A DNA stretch of 35,704 nt from a virus. Positions 1 to 6,654 of this stretch are shown here, piece by piece; within the stretch, counting starts at the first letter, position 1; every line of letters begins with the position of its first letter. The translations under genes and the position numbers were made by a program. Under the pieces are notes generated by a model. That model was given only the letters and a program-made list of their open reading frames with translations. It was not told the DNA's origin and did no database searches. The DNA lies in the IMG/VR virus record IMGVR_UViG_3300025141_000344, positions 1-35,704 of that record; one strand, written 5' to 3'.

Positions 1-112
1 TGCCGTCCGGGAACTGGTGAAAGACAAGTGGCCTGACAGGGATGTCGAGACCATCGTTTTGCCGGGGATGGACCGCAAGGACGCCAAGCCGGGATACGTG
101 CTTTTCAAATGA
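1..112 (+). CDS. C-terminal end of an unidentified phage protein (partial)
   Basis: Frame 2 is open from the window edge and stops at TGA 110-112, giving 36 residues that end in ...DAKPGYVLFK. The stop overlaps the start of the holin gene in an ATGA arrangement, as seen at most gene junctions here, which supports it as real coding sequence. It is too short to identify; the start lies outside the window. Its position directly before the lysis genes suggests a late or lysis-adjacent gene, but no function can be assigned. Confidence 0.6.
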   Translation, partial: AVRELVKDKWPDRDVETIVLPGMDRKDAKPGYVLFK

Positions 113-513
113 TTGGTTTAGCATCACTGGTCGGCCCCATCGTCAACAAATTTGTTGACCGCATTCCTGATGGGAATGAACGGGCCAGAGCCAAGGAGTC
201 GCTAGAGCGTGAGTTAGTCGATGCGGCGAACTCCGTTATGCTGGCTCAGACGGAAATCAACAAAGCCGAAGCCGCGCATAAATCCATTTTCGTTGCTGGC
301 TGGCGACCGTTTATCGGGTGGGTATGTGGTGTTGGTATTGCGTGGTCGATGGTCGTTCAGCCTGTAGCCCAGTGGGCTATGATTGCGTGGGGTGACGGGA
401 CAGAGTTGCCCACTATAGACACTTCGTATCTGATGGAACTAGTGACCGCTATGCTGGGGATGAGTGGGCTGAGAACATTTGAGAAGATGCGCGGTGTGGC
501 GAGTCGCACATGA
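109..513 (+). CDS. Holin, 3-TM (GTA/phage holin) family
   Basis: 134 residues. The N-terminal half is amphipathic and charged (SLERELVDAANSVMLAQTEI, about residues 31-50) and is followed by the typical SIFVAGWRPFIGW segment (about 59-71). A hydrophobic stretch then runs to about residue 92, and a second one lies near 105-120, ending in MSGLRTFEK. The Ala/Gln/Glu helix followed by a W-R-P-x-x-G-W turn and membrane segments is the pattern of the 3-TM holin family of gene-transfer agents and marine phages. Such holins permeabilise the inner membrane to release or activate the endolysin. It starts at ATG 109, overlapping the previous stop, and is followed after ATGA by a small gene; the endopeptidase lies three genes downstream, making a lysis cassette. 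The family call is by motif recognition from memory. Confidence 0.8.
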   Translation: MIGLASLVGPIVNKFVDRIPDGNERARAKESLERELVDAANSVMLAQTEINKAEAAHKSIFVAGWRPFIGWVCGVGIAWSMVVQPVAQWAMIAWGDGTELPTIDTSYLMELVTAMLGMSGLRTFEKMRGVASRT

Positions 514-668
514 AATGTGTGCGAAACAAGCAGACCGGCGAGATACGCAGAGTGAGCGACGTACAGGCCATGCGGCTGGTCATAGGTGGCCCGTGGAGCT
601 ACGAAAAAAAGAGCGCGTGGAAGGCTCAACAGAGGGCTGGAGCGGAGAGCGAATCGACCGATGAATGA
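510..668 (+). CDS. Small conserved phage protein in the lysis cassette
   Basis: 52 residues, beginning MKCVRNKQTGEIRRVSDVQA and containing GPWSYEKKSAWK. ATG 510 overlaps the holin stop (ATGA) and the TGA at 666-668 overlaps the next start (ATGA again). This tight coupling on both sides is the main evidence, since a longer ORF in another frame (479-664) also covers this stretch but has no such junctions. The MKCxRNKxTGExRRVSD opening followed by a WxYxxKxxWK segment looks like a small protein found near holins in many phages (recognised from memory). It is basic and has no membrane segment. Function unknown. Confidence 0.72.
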   Translation: MKCVRNKQTGEIRRVSDVQAMRLVIGGPWSYEKKSAWKAQQRAGAESESTDE

Positions 669-1036
669 ACCTCAGATACGAGCAGATGTCCCAGAGAGCA
701 TTGGTCCAGCAGTGTTACGAGTTGGAAGAGGAACTCCAGCGCACGCGCGGCACCCTCTCTGACAGCATGTCACGGGCCTCAGACCTGCGCCACAAAAATA
801 CCAAATTGGTCCGGGTCCAGAGGAAGCGAAAAGGGGTCATCGACGCCAAGAGCAAAAAAATCATCGCGAAGTCTGCTTGGAACTCAGTCTTGTCGAATTT
901 TATCGGATTGGGCATAGCCATTCCAGCGTCACTACATGACGGGTCGTTCACGCCATATCTCCTGTTGTCAGGAGTAGTGAGCGGGATATTGGTGCCCCTG
1001 CAGACGTACGTATCAAAACGGAATGAGGAAATCTGA
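665..1036 (+). CDS. Small membrane protein with N-terminal coiled coil
   Basis: 123 residues. Residues about 1-65 are charged and predicted to be helical or coiled coil (EQMSQRALVQQCYELEEELQ), followed by a very basic stretch (RVQRKRKGVIDAKSKK). The C-terminal part has two short hydrophobic segments (NFIGLGIAIPASL and YLLLSGVVSGILVPLQTYV). It sits between the holin and endopeptidase with 1-4 base overlaps, so a role in lysis (second holin, antiholin or spanin-like partner) is a reasonable inference. No spanin lipobox or signal peptide is visible. The start ATG 665 overlaps the preceding stop; the end is TGATG with the endopeptidase gene. Confidence 0.7.
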   Translation: MNLRYEQMSQRALVQQCYELEEELQRTRGTLSDSMSRASDLRHKNTKLVRVQRKRKGVIDAKSKKIIAKSAWNSVLSNFIGLGIAIPASLHDGSFTPYLLLSGVVSGILVPLQTYVSKRNEEI

Positions 1037-1431
1037 TGCCTAAATTTGGTACCGCCTCACTGCGTAGGCTCAGTGAGTGTGACGACAGGATTCAGCTAGT
1101 GCTGAATGAGGTTGTCCGGGTATTTGATTGTTCAGTAATCTGTGGATACAGAGACGAGGAAACGCAAAATGAGCTTTTTAGAACGGGTCGTTCGCACGTT
1201 CAGTGGCCTGATTCAAGGCACAATCAATCACCGTCTCTGGCTGTGGATGTGGTCCCGTATCCTATCGATTGGACTGATCGAGAGCGTTTTAATTATTTTG
1301 CTGGTTACGTTATGGGCGTTGCTGATCAGCATGGCATCACTCTGAGGTGGGGTGGTGATTGGGATCGTGATTGGCGGGTGCGGGATAATAATTTTGACGA
1401 CCTGCCGCATTTTGAACTGGTCGTGTCATAA
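1036..1431 (+). CDS. Phage endolysin, M15-type L-Ala-D-Glu / D-Ala-D-Ala peptidase
   Basis: 131 residues, the usual length of small M15C phage endopeptidases that cut the peptide stems of peptidoglycan at the end of infection. The zinc-site pattern is visible: SRHNQSPSLAVDVVP supplies H62 and D71, and DLPHFEL supplies H125. The internal WGGDWD motif (about 105-110) is typical of the family. SRHNQSPSLAVD deviates slightly from the usual SxHxxGxAxD, with three residues inserted around the expected Gly. ATG 1036 is preceded by GAGGAAATCTG, a good ribosome site, and overlaps the previous stop (TGATG). It is the last gene of the rightward lysis block. No signal peptide is seen, so release through the holin is expected. 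Confidence 0.87.
   Translation: MPKFGTASLRRLSECDDRIQLVLNEVVRVFDCSVICGYRDEETQNELFRTGRSHVQWPDSRHNQSPSLAVDVVPYPIDWTDRERFNYFAGYVMGVADQHGITLRWGGDWDRDWRVRDNNFDDLPHFELVVS
1169..1345 (+). CDS. Possible nested membrane ORF inside the endolysin gene
   Basis: A +1-frame ORF of 58 residues lies entirely inside the endopeptidase gene. It starts at ATG 1169, with GAGGA eight bases upstream. The product begins MSFLERVVRTF and carries a long hydrophobic run (about residues 31-58, including LIESVLIILLVTLWALLIS) that would cross a membrane. Embedded lysis genes of this kind are known (Rz1 within Rz), so a second holin-like peptide is possible. Overlapping frames can produce hydrophobic stretches by chance, and no family match is recognised. 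This is a candidate only. Confidence 0.3.
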   Translation: MSFLERVVRTFSGLIQGTINHRLWLWMWSRILSIGLIESVLIILLVTLWALLISMASL

Positions 1432-1469
1432 CAACATTTTGATACTGCGCAGGATCGAATAAATGCTAC

Positions 1470-1507
1470 GAAGCCCTCAGAGCCGTTTTAAGGCGTCTGA
1501 GGGCTTC
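1470..1507. terminator. Hairpin terminator between convergent operons
   Basis: A perfect 12-bp inverted repeat (GAAGCCCTCAGA at 1470-1481, its complement at 1496-1507) encloses a 14-base loop whose GCC/GGC edges can extend the stem. It lies exactly between the rightward lysis genes and the leftward methyltransferase gene, where a bidirectional terminator is expected. The U-tract is weak on both strands, so efficiency is uncertain. Confidence 0.7.
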
Positions 1508-1553
1508 TTGCGCTCTGGACCCCCGGTCCCCGAGATCGTCTCTCCTGCGCTGC

Positions 1554-2558
1554 CTACACCCTGCCCTCGTCCACAAACGAGGTTTCGTTCATCGCACCCG
1601 CCTCGTTGAGCGCGGATGCGCGGGACCCGACAATGCAGATCGCTGTCCCAAGGATCTCCAAAGTCACCGGCTCGAACTCAACGTCCTCGGCGTCGCGGAT
1701 CTTCAGGAACGTCCTGATCGACCGGTTGATGTAGTCCGGGTCGGGAATGAACTGGATTGGATCCGCTGCCTTCGACGACTCGCCGAAGAGCGAGAGGAAG
1801 GCGACGAGTCCCGGGTCGACCATCATCGCTTCGCAGAGCAGGTCGAGCGCAGCCTGCTCGTTCCCGACCGCAGCCATCGCGTGGACGTAGCTCGCCCAAG
1901 CTGACTCCAGTGTCCACCACCAGTATTCACCGAAGTCGTTCTTCTCGGTCAGCGCGACAGCGTCGTCGAGCATCTCGTCGCAGGCGTGATACGGATAGAT
2001 GTCGTTGTAGCAGAAGTCGAACTCCTCGCCTTCGAGTTCGAGGAAGTCTCCGTGGCGCAGTTCGATCTTGTCGAAGTAGTCACGTTTTGAATGGAGCGCG
2101 GCGAACAGATTGTGCGTATGCATATCGTTATCGTAGACGACCACACTGTCGACGCTCTCCTTCTCTGCCGCTCGCAGCGCGAAGTATCCCAGACCCAGAC
2201 CACCGGCGAGAACCCGACCGTTGGCTTTCCGAATCGGAAGGTAGTGACTCTGCATCTCGAACCAAGTCAGAGACATCCACGGTGCGAAGTCGTCTGTGCT
2301 CGCTCCCAGTCTGGGGTCCGTTCCCCTGACCTGCTCCTCGGTCAACTTCTTGAGGAGCGTCGGCACCGCAACGGATCCGTCTCTCTGTGAGTAGCTGAAG
2401 TATTCGGCGAAGAGCGGATGCTTCGGTCGTCGGTTGAGCAGGAGAACTTTGCCGTCTTCGCTCTGGACCCCCTTGCCATCCTTCACGTCGATCAGTCCGT
2501 AGAAGTCGATCTCCTGCTCCGTGTATGCGTCGTCGAACGGGTTAAGCGTGCTCGCCAT
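1554..2558 (-). CDS. Class I SAM-dependent methyltransferase-like protein
   Basis: 334 residues. The central part has a Rossmann-type signature: VLAGGLGLGYFAL (116-128, glycine-rich SAM loop), VVVYDND (139-145, acidic end of strand 2), HGDFLEL (169-175) and FDFCYNDIYPY (180-190). The last takes the place of the catalytic-loop motif IV but lacks a classic DPPY/NPPY. This order fits a class I methyltransferase or the related spermidine-synthase fold; the substrate is unknown. The N-terminal 110 residues and C-terminal 130 residues are not recognised. ATG 2558 has AGGAGG six bases upstream, inside the 3' end of the preceding gene (17-base overlap). It is the last gene of the leftward block before the convergent hairpin. 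DNA, protein or metabolite modification are all possible. Confidence 0.62.
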   Translation of the reverse strand: MASTLNPFDDAYTEQEIDFYGLIDVKDGKGVQSEDGKVLLLNRRPKHPLFAEYFSYSQRDGSVAVPTLLKKLTEEQVRGTDPRLGASTDDFAPWMSLTWFEMQSHYLPIRKANGRVLAGGLGLGYFALRAAEKESVDSVVVYDNDMHTHNLFAALHSKRDYFDKIELRHGDFLELEGEEFDFCYNDIYPYHACDEMLDDAVALTEKNDFGEYWWWTLESAWASYVHAMAAVGNEQAALDLLCEAMMVDPGLVAFLSLFGESSKAADPIQFIPDPDYINRSIRTFLKIRDAEDVEFEPVTLEILGTAICIVGSRASALNEAGAMNETSFVDEGRV

Positions 2559-2889
2559 TGTGAACCTCCTGTCTGATCTGTTCGAGTCTCTCCTGCGTCA
2601 GTGCGTCCACGACCTTCGGCTCCTTCAGCAGCGTCGCTGCCTTGTCCGCCTTCCAAGGCGACCAGTCTCCGATGCTCCAGATGTCACCCTGATTCAGAAC
2701 CTCCGTGTTGCTCAGCAGCGCGAAGTGTCGGTCGTGAATGTTGCGGTCGACCTCTTCGTAGTGACAGCCGCAGCCATAGCTGCGCGAGCACCGGTTGCGC
2801 TCGTCACCGTGAACTGGGCAGGTCGCCGGGAACTGGTAGAAGTTCTGCGAGCCAAGCTCGCGCATCGTCTTCACTGTGTGCCGGTTCAT
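2542..2889 (-). CDS. Small Cys/His-rich hypothetical protein
   Basis: 115 residues starting MNRHTVKTMRELGSQNFYQF. A cluster CPVHGDERNRC followed by YGCGCHYEE (about residues 24-46) could bind a metal ion. The C-terminal half is charged and helical. The ATG at 2889 overlaps the preceding zinc-ribbon gene's stop in an ATGA, and GAGG lies upstream, so the shorter frame beginning here is preferred over an open frame running back to 3201. It shares an mRNA with the VWA gene upstream and the methyltransferase downstream. No family recognised. Confidence 0.65.
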   Translation of the reverse strand: MNRHTVKTMRELGSQNFYQFPATCPVHGDERNRCSRSYGCGCHYEEVDRNIHDRHFALLSNTEVLNQGDIWSIGDWSPWKADKAATLLKEPKVVDALTQERLEQIRQEVHNGEHA

Positions 2890-3059
2890 CGCTCGCCTCG
2901 CAGGTTCTTTGCAGTCGGTCGGATGTTCTTCAGGTCGCGAACGTAGATCGTTTTTCCGCAGCCGGGGCAAGTCTTCGCTCGCATCATATCGAAGGTGCCT
3001 TCGTAGCCGCAGGGCTTGTGTCTCCAGTGTAGGTCTTTGCTCTTGCTCGTGATCGCCAT
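2886..3059 (-). CDS. 57-residue zinc-ribbon-like protein
   Basis: A small gene starting at ATG 3059 with AGGAGA upstream and ending in ATGA overlap with the next gene. The product, opening MAITSKSKDLHWRHKPCGYE, contains HKPCGYEG and KTCPGCGKTIYV, a layout like a small treble-clef or zinc ribbon with one Cys-rich knuckle CPGC plus an earlier His/Cys. It is basic (many Lys/Arg), consistent with nucleic-acid or protein binding, but this is inference. It sits between the VWA gene and the 115-residue gene. Confidence 0.68.
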   Translation of the reverse strand: MAITSKSKDLHWRHKPCGYEGTFDMMRAKTCPGCGKTIYVRDLKNIRPTAKNLRGER

Positions 3060-3083
3060 CGTCGTCTCTCCTGTTGGTTTTGA

Positions 3084-3107
3084 GGGGAGGAGCCGAAGCC
3101 CCTCCCC
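3084..3107 (-). other. UUCG-capped hairpin between VWA and zinc-ribbon genes
   Basis: On the minus strand GGGGAGG-GGC-TTCG-GCT-CCTCCCC forms a 10-bp stem (one G-U pair) closed by a very stable UUCG tetraloop, six bases after the VWA stop codon. There is no U-tract after it, so it is more likely an mRNA-stability or partial-termination element than a full intrinsic terminator. Confidence 0.6.
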
Positions 3108-3113
3108 GGTGAG

Positions 3114-5018
3114 TTAGTCCTGACCAAGCCAGTCGGTGAACATCTCCTGAATCACCGGGACGTCGTTGCCGTCCCGAAGGTCGTCGAGGTTCAACGACCA
3201 AGCTGCGTCGGCGAACCCATCGTAGGGTCGCTCGTCCTCGCTGCCGTAGTAGGTCGAGCCGGTCTTGATCAGCACGCCCAGTGTGAACCCCTCAAGCTCG
3301 CGCATCTTCGCTTTGAACTGCTCGCCCATCTCGTTGTTGCGAGGATACTCACCGTCGCTGATGAAGACGACGTCGCTCTTCTCCATCCCCGGATTCTCGA
3401 ACGCCTTCAGGCAGGCACCCAGTGCGAGTTCGTAGTCCGTTCCGCCCCGTTGGAAGATGGTGCTGAACTTCATAAACTCAAGCTCCTCGCCCGGGCGACC
3501 GTCGAACTGCCTCACGTCCAGACCGTCGTTCTCTCCCCAACCGCTGCTGAAGTGGATGTAGATGAACGGCTGATTCCGGGCTGCTGCTTCACGGTAGAGC
3601 GCGAGGGCAACAGCCTTCGCCCAGATGATTGCCTTGTGCTTCGTGTTCGCGTTCTTCCGGTAGTAGCTGCCCTGCGTGTAGGAGTGAACGAGCGAGTATG
3701 AACCGGAGTCCATCGACCCGGAGGAGTCGACGCAGCAGATCACCGGACCACGTCCGCAGTCGTCCTTCAGTTCCTTCTTGTAGCTGAGTGCCTTGTGATC
3801 GGCGACGTCCATCAGCAATTGCTTCTTCGCGATGGGATGCGCGAACTTCGCAAGCTCACCGGGAAGGAGACGGTGCAGGTCGCCAGAGGGTTCCACGTCG
3901 ACGATCTGTCCGACTGGGGCCGTCGTATCGTCCTGCTTCGCCTTGCGCGAGATCCGCTCAATGCGACCGGCGAGTTCAGCGATCCACTTCAGTTCCTGAT
4001 TCTGCTCCAGAAGCTGCGCTGCCTCGACCTGCTCCTCATACGAGAGGTGCGTGTGCTCGCCTGCACCCTGACCGCACGAGAATGCATCCATCGCGTCTTC
4101 GAGTTCTTCGGCTTCGTTCGCGCCCTGACGCATCGCTTCGCGCACATCGGATTCGATGTCTTCACGATTCTGATCGAACGCAGCGTTCATTTTCTGCGTG
4201 GCCTCTTCCATCGCCTGCTCTAGATCAGCGACCTCGCTTGCGACTTCCTGACCGCGCTGCTCCACATCCGATTTGCTCGTGCCGTTCCCAGACTGTCCTG
4301 CGCTTCCCTGTGAACCCTCGCTGCCGTCGCCGACGTCTGATGCATCGCCGTCATCGTCTCCGTTCTCTCCTTCGGGTCCAGACTGCGATAACTCAGACGA
4401 ACCATCCGAATCGCCCTCTCCTGATTCAGGCTCGCTGCCTGCATCGCCGCTCTGTGATCCCTCACCGTTCTCGCCCTCGCCATCTTCACCGTCATCAGTC
4501 GTGTCATCGTCGTTCTCCTTTTCCTGATCGTCGAGATCCTGCCAGAGCTTGCGCAGGGATTCGAGTTCGTCCTGCTTCTTGTCGAGTTCGTCGCCGATCT
4601 CGTTCTGGTCGCGAATCGCGTCGAGCATCTCTTCGGGCAACTGCTCGACGACGTCGTTCAGCTTGCACACACCCATCAGGGAGTTGACTCGGTTCCGAAT
4701 CGTGAAGCCGCGCAGCCGGTTGAACTCCTCGGTGCCCTTCGCCGTTTCGATCACTCGCTTGTGCCAGAGCGCACGCTGATCGATCTCGTCGTCATCCTTC
4801 ACGATGGGGTTGCCCTGAAACAGGTAGTTGTATCCGTCGACCTGCAGATCCTGAAAACCGGGAACGAACTCCTCGCCGAAGCGTGCTGCCTTCTTCACGT
4901 CGGAGGAGGCGTCGCGGTCCTTCAGGAACTCGCGACGGTTCCACTCGCTCGACTCCACTGAGTAGTTCCCGTCCGTCGCGATGTGCCGCATCCGCTTGAG
5001 GTCGTCTCTGGTGTTCAT
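3114..5018 (-). CDS. VWA-domain protein with acidic linker (ViaA/CobT/CoxE-like partner of AAA+ ATPase)
   Basis: 634 residues. The N-terminal 150 residues are helical. A long low-complexity acidic Asp/Glu/Gly/Ser linker follows (about 165-250), then a helical part (270-400) with ELKWIAELAGRIERI. The C-terminal von Willebrand A domain has a complete MIDAS: CVDSSGSM (D431, S433, S435), RGGTDYELAL (T527) and VVFISDGEYP (D555). VWA proteins with an acidic linker next to a MoxR AAA+ ATPase are known in chelatases (CobT, BchD/ChlD) and in the ViaA and CoxE groups, where the VWA protein acts as an adaptor for the ATPase. The start is ATG 5018, with AGGAGAG seven bases upstream; a longer frame to 5051 lacks a ribosome site. 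It has its own promoter (5065-5092). The substrate of the pair is unknown. Confidence 0.82.
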   Translation of the reverse strand: MNTRDDLKRMRHIATDGNYSVESSEWNRREFLKDRDASSDVKKAARFGEEFVPGFQDLQVDGYNYLFQGNPIVKDDDEIDQRALWHKRVIETAKGTEEFNRLRGFTIRNRVNSLMGVCKLNDVVEQLPEEMLDAIRDQNEIGDELDKKQDELESLRKLWQDLDDQEKENDDDTTDDGEDGEGENGEGSQSGDAGSEPESGEGDSDGSSELSQSGPEGENGDDDGDASDVGDGSEGSQGSAGQSGNGTSKSDVEQRGQEVASEVADLEQAMEEATQKMNAAFDQNREDIESDVREAMRQGANEAEELEDAMDAFSCGQGAGEHTHLSYEEQVEAAQLLEQNQELKWIAELAGRIERISRKAKQDDTTAPVGQIVDVEPSGDLHRLLPGELAKFAHPIAKKQLLMDVADHKALSYKKELKDDCGRGPVICCVDSSGSMDSGSYSLVHSYTQGSYYRKNANTKHKAIIWAKAVALALYREAAARNQPFIYIHFSSGWGENDGLDVRQFDGRPGEELEFMKFSTIFQRGGTDYELALGACLKAFENPGMEKSDVVFISDGEYPRNNEMGEQFKAKMRELEGFTLGVLIKTGSTYYGSEDERPYDGFADAAWSLNLDDLRDGNDVPVIQEMFTDWLGQD

Positions 5019-5064
5019 CGTGCTCTCCTGTGAACCGGTTAACTGCGTCACTGCCTACGTGTAT

Positions 5065-5092
5065 AGTATACTGGTATACGAAGGATCCGCAA
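5065..5092 (-). promoter_or_regulatory. Leftward sigma70-like promoter of the VWA operon
   Basis: Minus strand: TTGCGG (5092-5087), 16-base spacer, TATACT (5070-5065). An A7 tract ends three bases upstream of the -35, like an UP element. Four bases after the -10 comes ACGTAGG and then GTGACG, a start-region module shared with the promoters at 6502-6530 and 8415-8443. The predicted start is about 40 bases before ATG 5018. Confidence 0.7.
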
Positions 5093-5102
5093 GCGTTTTT
5101 TT

Positions 5103-5195
5103 GGGGGCCGGTTTCGCTCTCCCCCAGAGCTACTCCCGGCCCCCTTGCCCCCTCTGCTCCCCTTATCAGAGGGGGCACTGATCCCCCCGGATCAG
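5103..5195 (-). other. Triple GC-hairpin cluster after the AAA+ gene
   Basis: Three perfect inverted repeats lie in the AAA+/VWA gap. CTGATCC-4-GGATCAG (5178-5195) overlaps the AAA+ stop codon. A 10-bp stem follows (5147-5156 with 5167-5176, 10-base loop), then a 9-bp stem GGGGGCCGG/CCGGCCCCC (5103-5111 with 5136-5144). No U-tract follows on the minus strand. They probably reduce read-through or protect the AAA+ mRNA 3' end before the new promoter at 5065-5092. Confidence 0.6.
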
Positions 5196-6433
5196 CTAGA
5201 GAGTGAGTCCGTGTCGATGTTCATAATCTCGGACAGGATCTTCCGCTTGTATCCCATCACCTGACCGTAGGCTCGCTTGATGCGCTTGCCCGTCTTCGAC
5301 TGGTCGGAGGTCTTGTCGAGCTTCTCCTTCAGCGACTCAAGGATGTTTTCGATCTCTGCGCGGGGATCAGAAGTTGCCTGAATCCGTGCGTCGCTCGCCT
5401 TGACTCCCTGATCGACGAGGTTCTTATACTGCTCTCGTGCGACGCGCAACTGCTGCTTCGCGGAGTCGACCATCGACGCGACCTCTTCGAGCATCGGGTT
5501 GGCGACGCGCAGGATCATCTTGCGAACCGGAGCGATCTCGGCAGGGTCGTTCCAGAGGACGTGCTGCAGGATCTGAAGGTCTTCGGCCTCGACCGTCATC
5601 CGACCGGCGAGCAGTGCCTCTGCCTTCACGATGTCGATGCAGAAGTTCGCTTTGCGGTTCGTGAACTGGATCGACTGCGAGTCGAACTCTTTGCGGAGTG
5701 CCCAGAGCACTTCGAGGATGGAGTCGGGAACCTCGACCTCGTCGCAGGCTGCGTGAGCGGCGTCGATCTCTTCGTCCGTGATCAACTCGAAACCTTCGGG
5801 AAGCTCGAAGCGATTCCCCTCGGAACGGTTGCGGAGCATATCGAGGAAGTTGTCCTTCTCCTGCATCTGGTCGACCCAGAACTTGAGAGCGAGACGGTCG
5901 GCGTGAGCTTCGGCACCGTCCTCGTGCATCTCGTTCGAGGAGCCGACGAGCATCGCGAGCGGGACGTTGATGTCGTCCGGGCCGTTTCGGAACGAACGCT
6001 GCTCGTCCGTGATGTCGAGGATCGCGTTCTGGTTCATCGGACCCATCTTGTTGATCTCGTCGAGGTGAGCCATCCGTGCGGTCGGCAGGAACCCGTCGAC
6101 GTTGCGACGGTAGACACCGGACTCGAACGCCTTCATATCGAACCCGCCCAGAATCTCGTCGGACGGCAGCGTCTTCGACATCAGCTTGCGGAAGTAGGAC
6201 CGGGGGTCGTCCGTGAAGAACTTGAAGAAGCGGACGAACGTGTTCGCTGCGAGCGACTTCGCGGTGCCCGGAGGTCCGACCTGCAGGACGTGCTGACGTG
6301 CGGTGAACCCGACTGCCAGACCGTGGATCCGGTCTTCGCTCTCGCGGACGAAGCCACGGATGGCGGACTCAGCCTGCGTGATCTTCGCGATGAAGCTCGC
6401 TACGAGGTCGACGTTGTTCTTTGTCTTGGTCAT
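5192..6433 (-). CDS. MoxR/RavA-type AAA+ ATPase
   Basis: 413 residues. Walker A is GPPGTAKS (53-60), preceded by HVLQV; GPPGTAKS is typical of RavA-like MoxR ATPases. Walker B is AHLDEINK (D125, E126), followed by the family-typical ...NAILDITDEQRSFRNG. Sensor 1 is GSSNEM (N167), the likely arginine finger is in HADRLALKF (R180), and the C-terminal lid has FTNRKANFCIDIVKAEALLA. MoxR ATPases remodel or load cofactors into client complexes with a VWA partner, which here is the next gene. A C-terminal coiled region (about 310-370) may bind that partner. ATG 6433 has AGGAGAG six bases upstream, in a 16-base leader shared with the VWA gene. CobS-like chelatase subunits are a less likely alternative because of the RavA-like motif spelling. 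Client unknown. Confidence 0.88.
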   Translation of the reverse strand: MTKTKNNVDLVASFIAKITQAESAIRGFVRESEDRIHGLAVGFTARQHVLQVGPPGTAKSLAANTFVRFFKFFTDDPRSYFRKLMSKTLPSDEILGGFDMKAFESGVYRRNVDGFLPTARMAHLDEINKMGPMNQNAILDITDEQRSFRNGPDDINVPLAMLVGSSNEMHEDGAEAHADRLALKFWVDQMQEKDNFLDMLRNRSEGNRFELPEGFELITDEEIDAAHAACDEVEVPDSILEVLWALRKEFDSQSIQFTNRKANFCIDIVKAEALLAGRMTVEAEDLQILQHVLWNDPAEIAPVRKMILRVANPMLEEVASMVDSAKQQLRVAREQYKNLVDQGVKASDARIQATSDPRAEIENILESLKEKLDKTSDQSKTGKRIKRAYGQVMGYKRKILSEIMNIDTDSLSS

Positions 6434-6501
6434 CTGAATCTCTCCTGTGAACCGGGGGGTTGATGTAGGATGTGCTGCTCGTCACCACATCCTGCGTAGA
6501 C

Positions 6502-6530
6502 AATATATAGGTAGACGGTATGTGTGTCAA
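6502..6530 (-). promoter_or_regulatory. Leftward sigma70-like promoter of the AAA+ gene
   Basis: Minus strand: TTGACA (6530-6525), 17-base spacer, TATATT (6507-6502), a near-consensus sigma70 promoter. An A6 tract lies just upstream of the -35. After four bases the start region reads ACGCAGGATGTGGTGACG, matching the module at the two sister promoters. The leader to ATG 6433 is about 60 bases long. Confidence 0.82.
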
Positions 6531-6541
6531 ATCTTTTTTGG

Positions 6542-6635
6542 GATGCGGGAGCGGGGGTCTGACTGCCCGTCTTCCGGGTCTTACTGCCCCTGCTTCCCGA
6601 AGGGTCACCGGAGTCCCGGCTCCCGCACCCGCATC
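6542..6635 (-). other. Long-range hairpin with two alternative pairings
   Basis: The arm at 6542-6552 (GATGCGGGAGC on the plus strand) can pair either with 6619-6627 (9 bp) or with 6628-6635 (8 bp); the two pairings exclude each other. Between them are smaller stems such as CCCG/CGGG. It fills most of the gap between the 378-residue gene and the promoter at 6502-6530. No U-tract follows on the minus strand. Possible attenuator or 3' stabiliser. Confidence 0.45.
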
Positions 6636-6654
6636 TTCTCGACGCTGCGCAGGA

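Noticed and set aside
479-664. 61-residue ORF between holin and membrane protein
   Set aside because: The frame at 510-668 has ATGA junctions on both sides and a recognisable phage-protein opening; this one has neither.
2542-3201. 219-residue continuous leftward ORF
   Set aside because: It runs through the UUCG hairpin and the VWA gene end; two separate coupled genes (2542-2889, 2886-3059) explain the region better.
3788-4687. 299-residue rightward ORF opposite the VWA gene
   Set aside because: Arg/Ser/Pro/His-rich shadow of a GC-rich gene; no ribosome site and no folded-protein character.
5561-6463. 300-residue rightward ORF opposite the AAA+ gene
   Set aside because: Leu/Val/Glu/Asp-rich mirror frame of a gene with intact family motifs; a codon-bias shadow.
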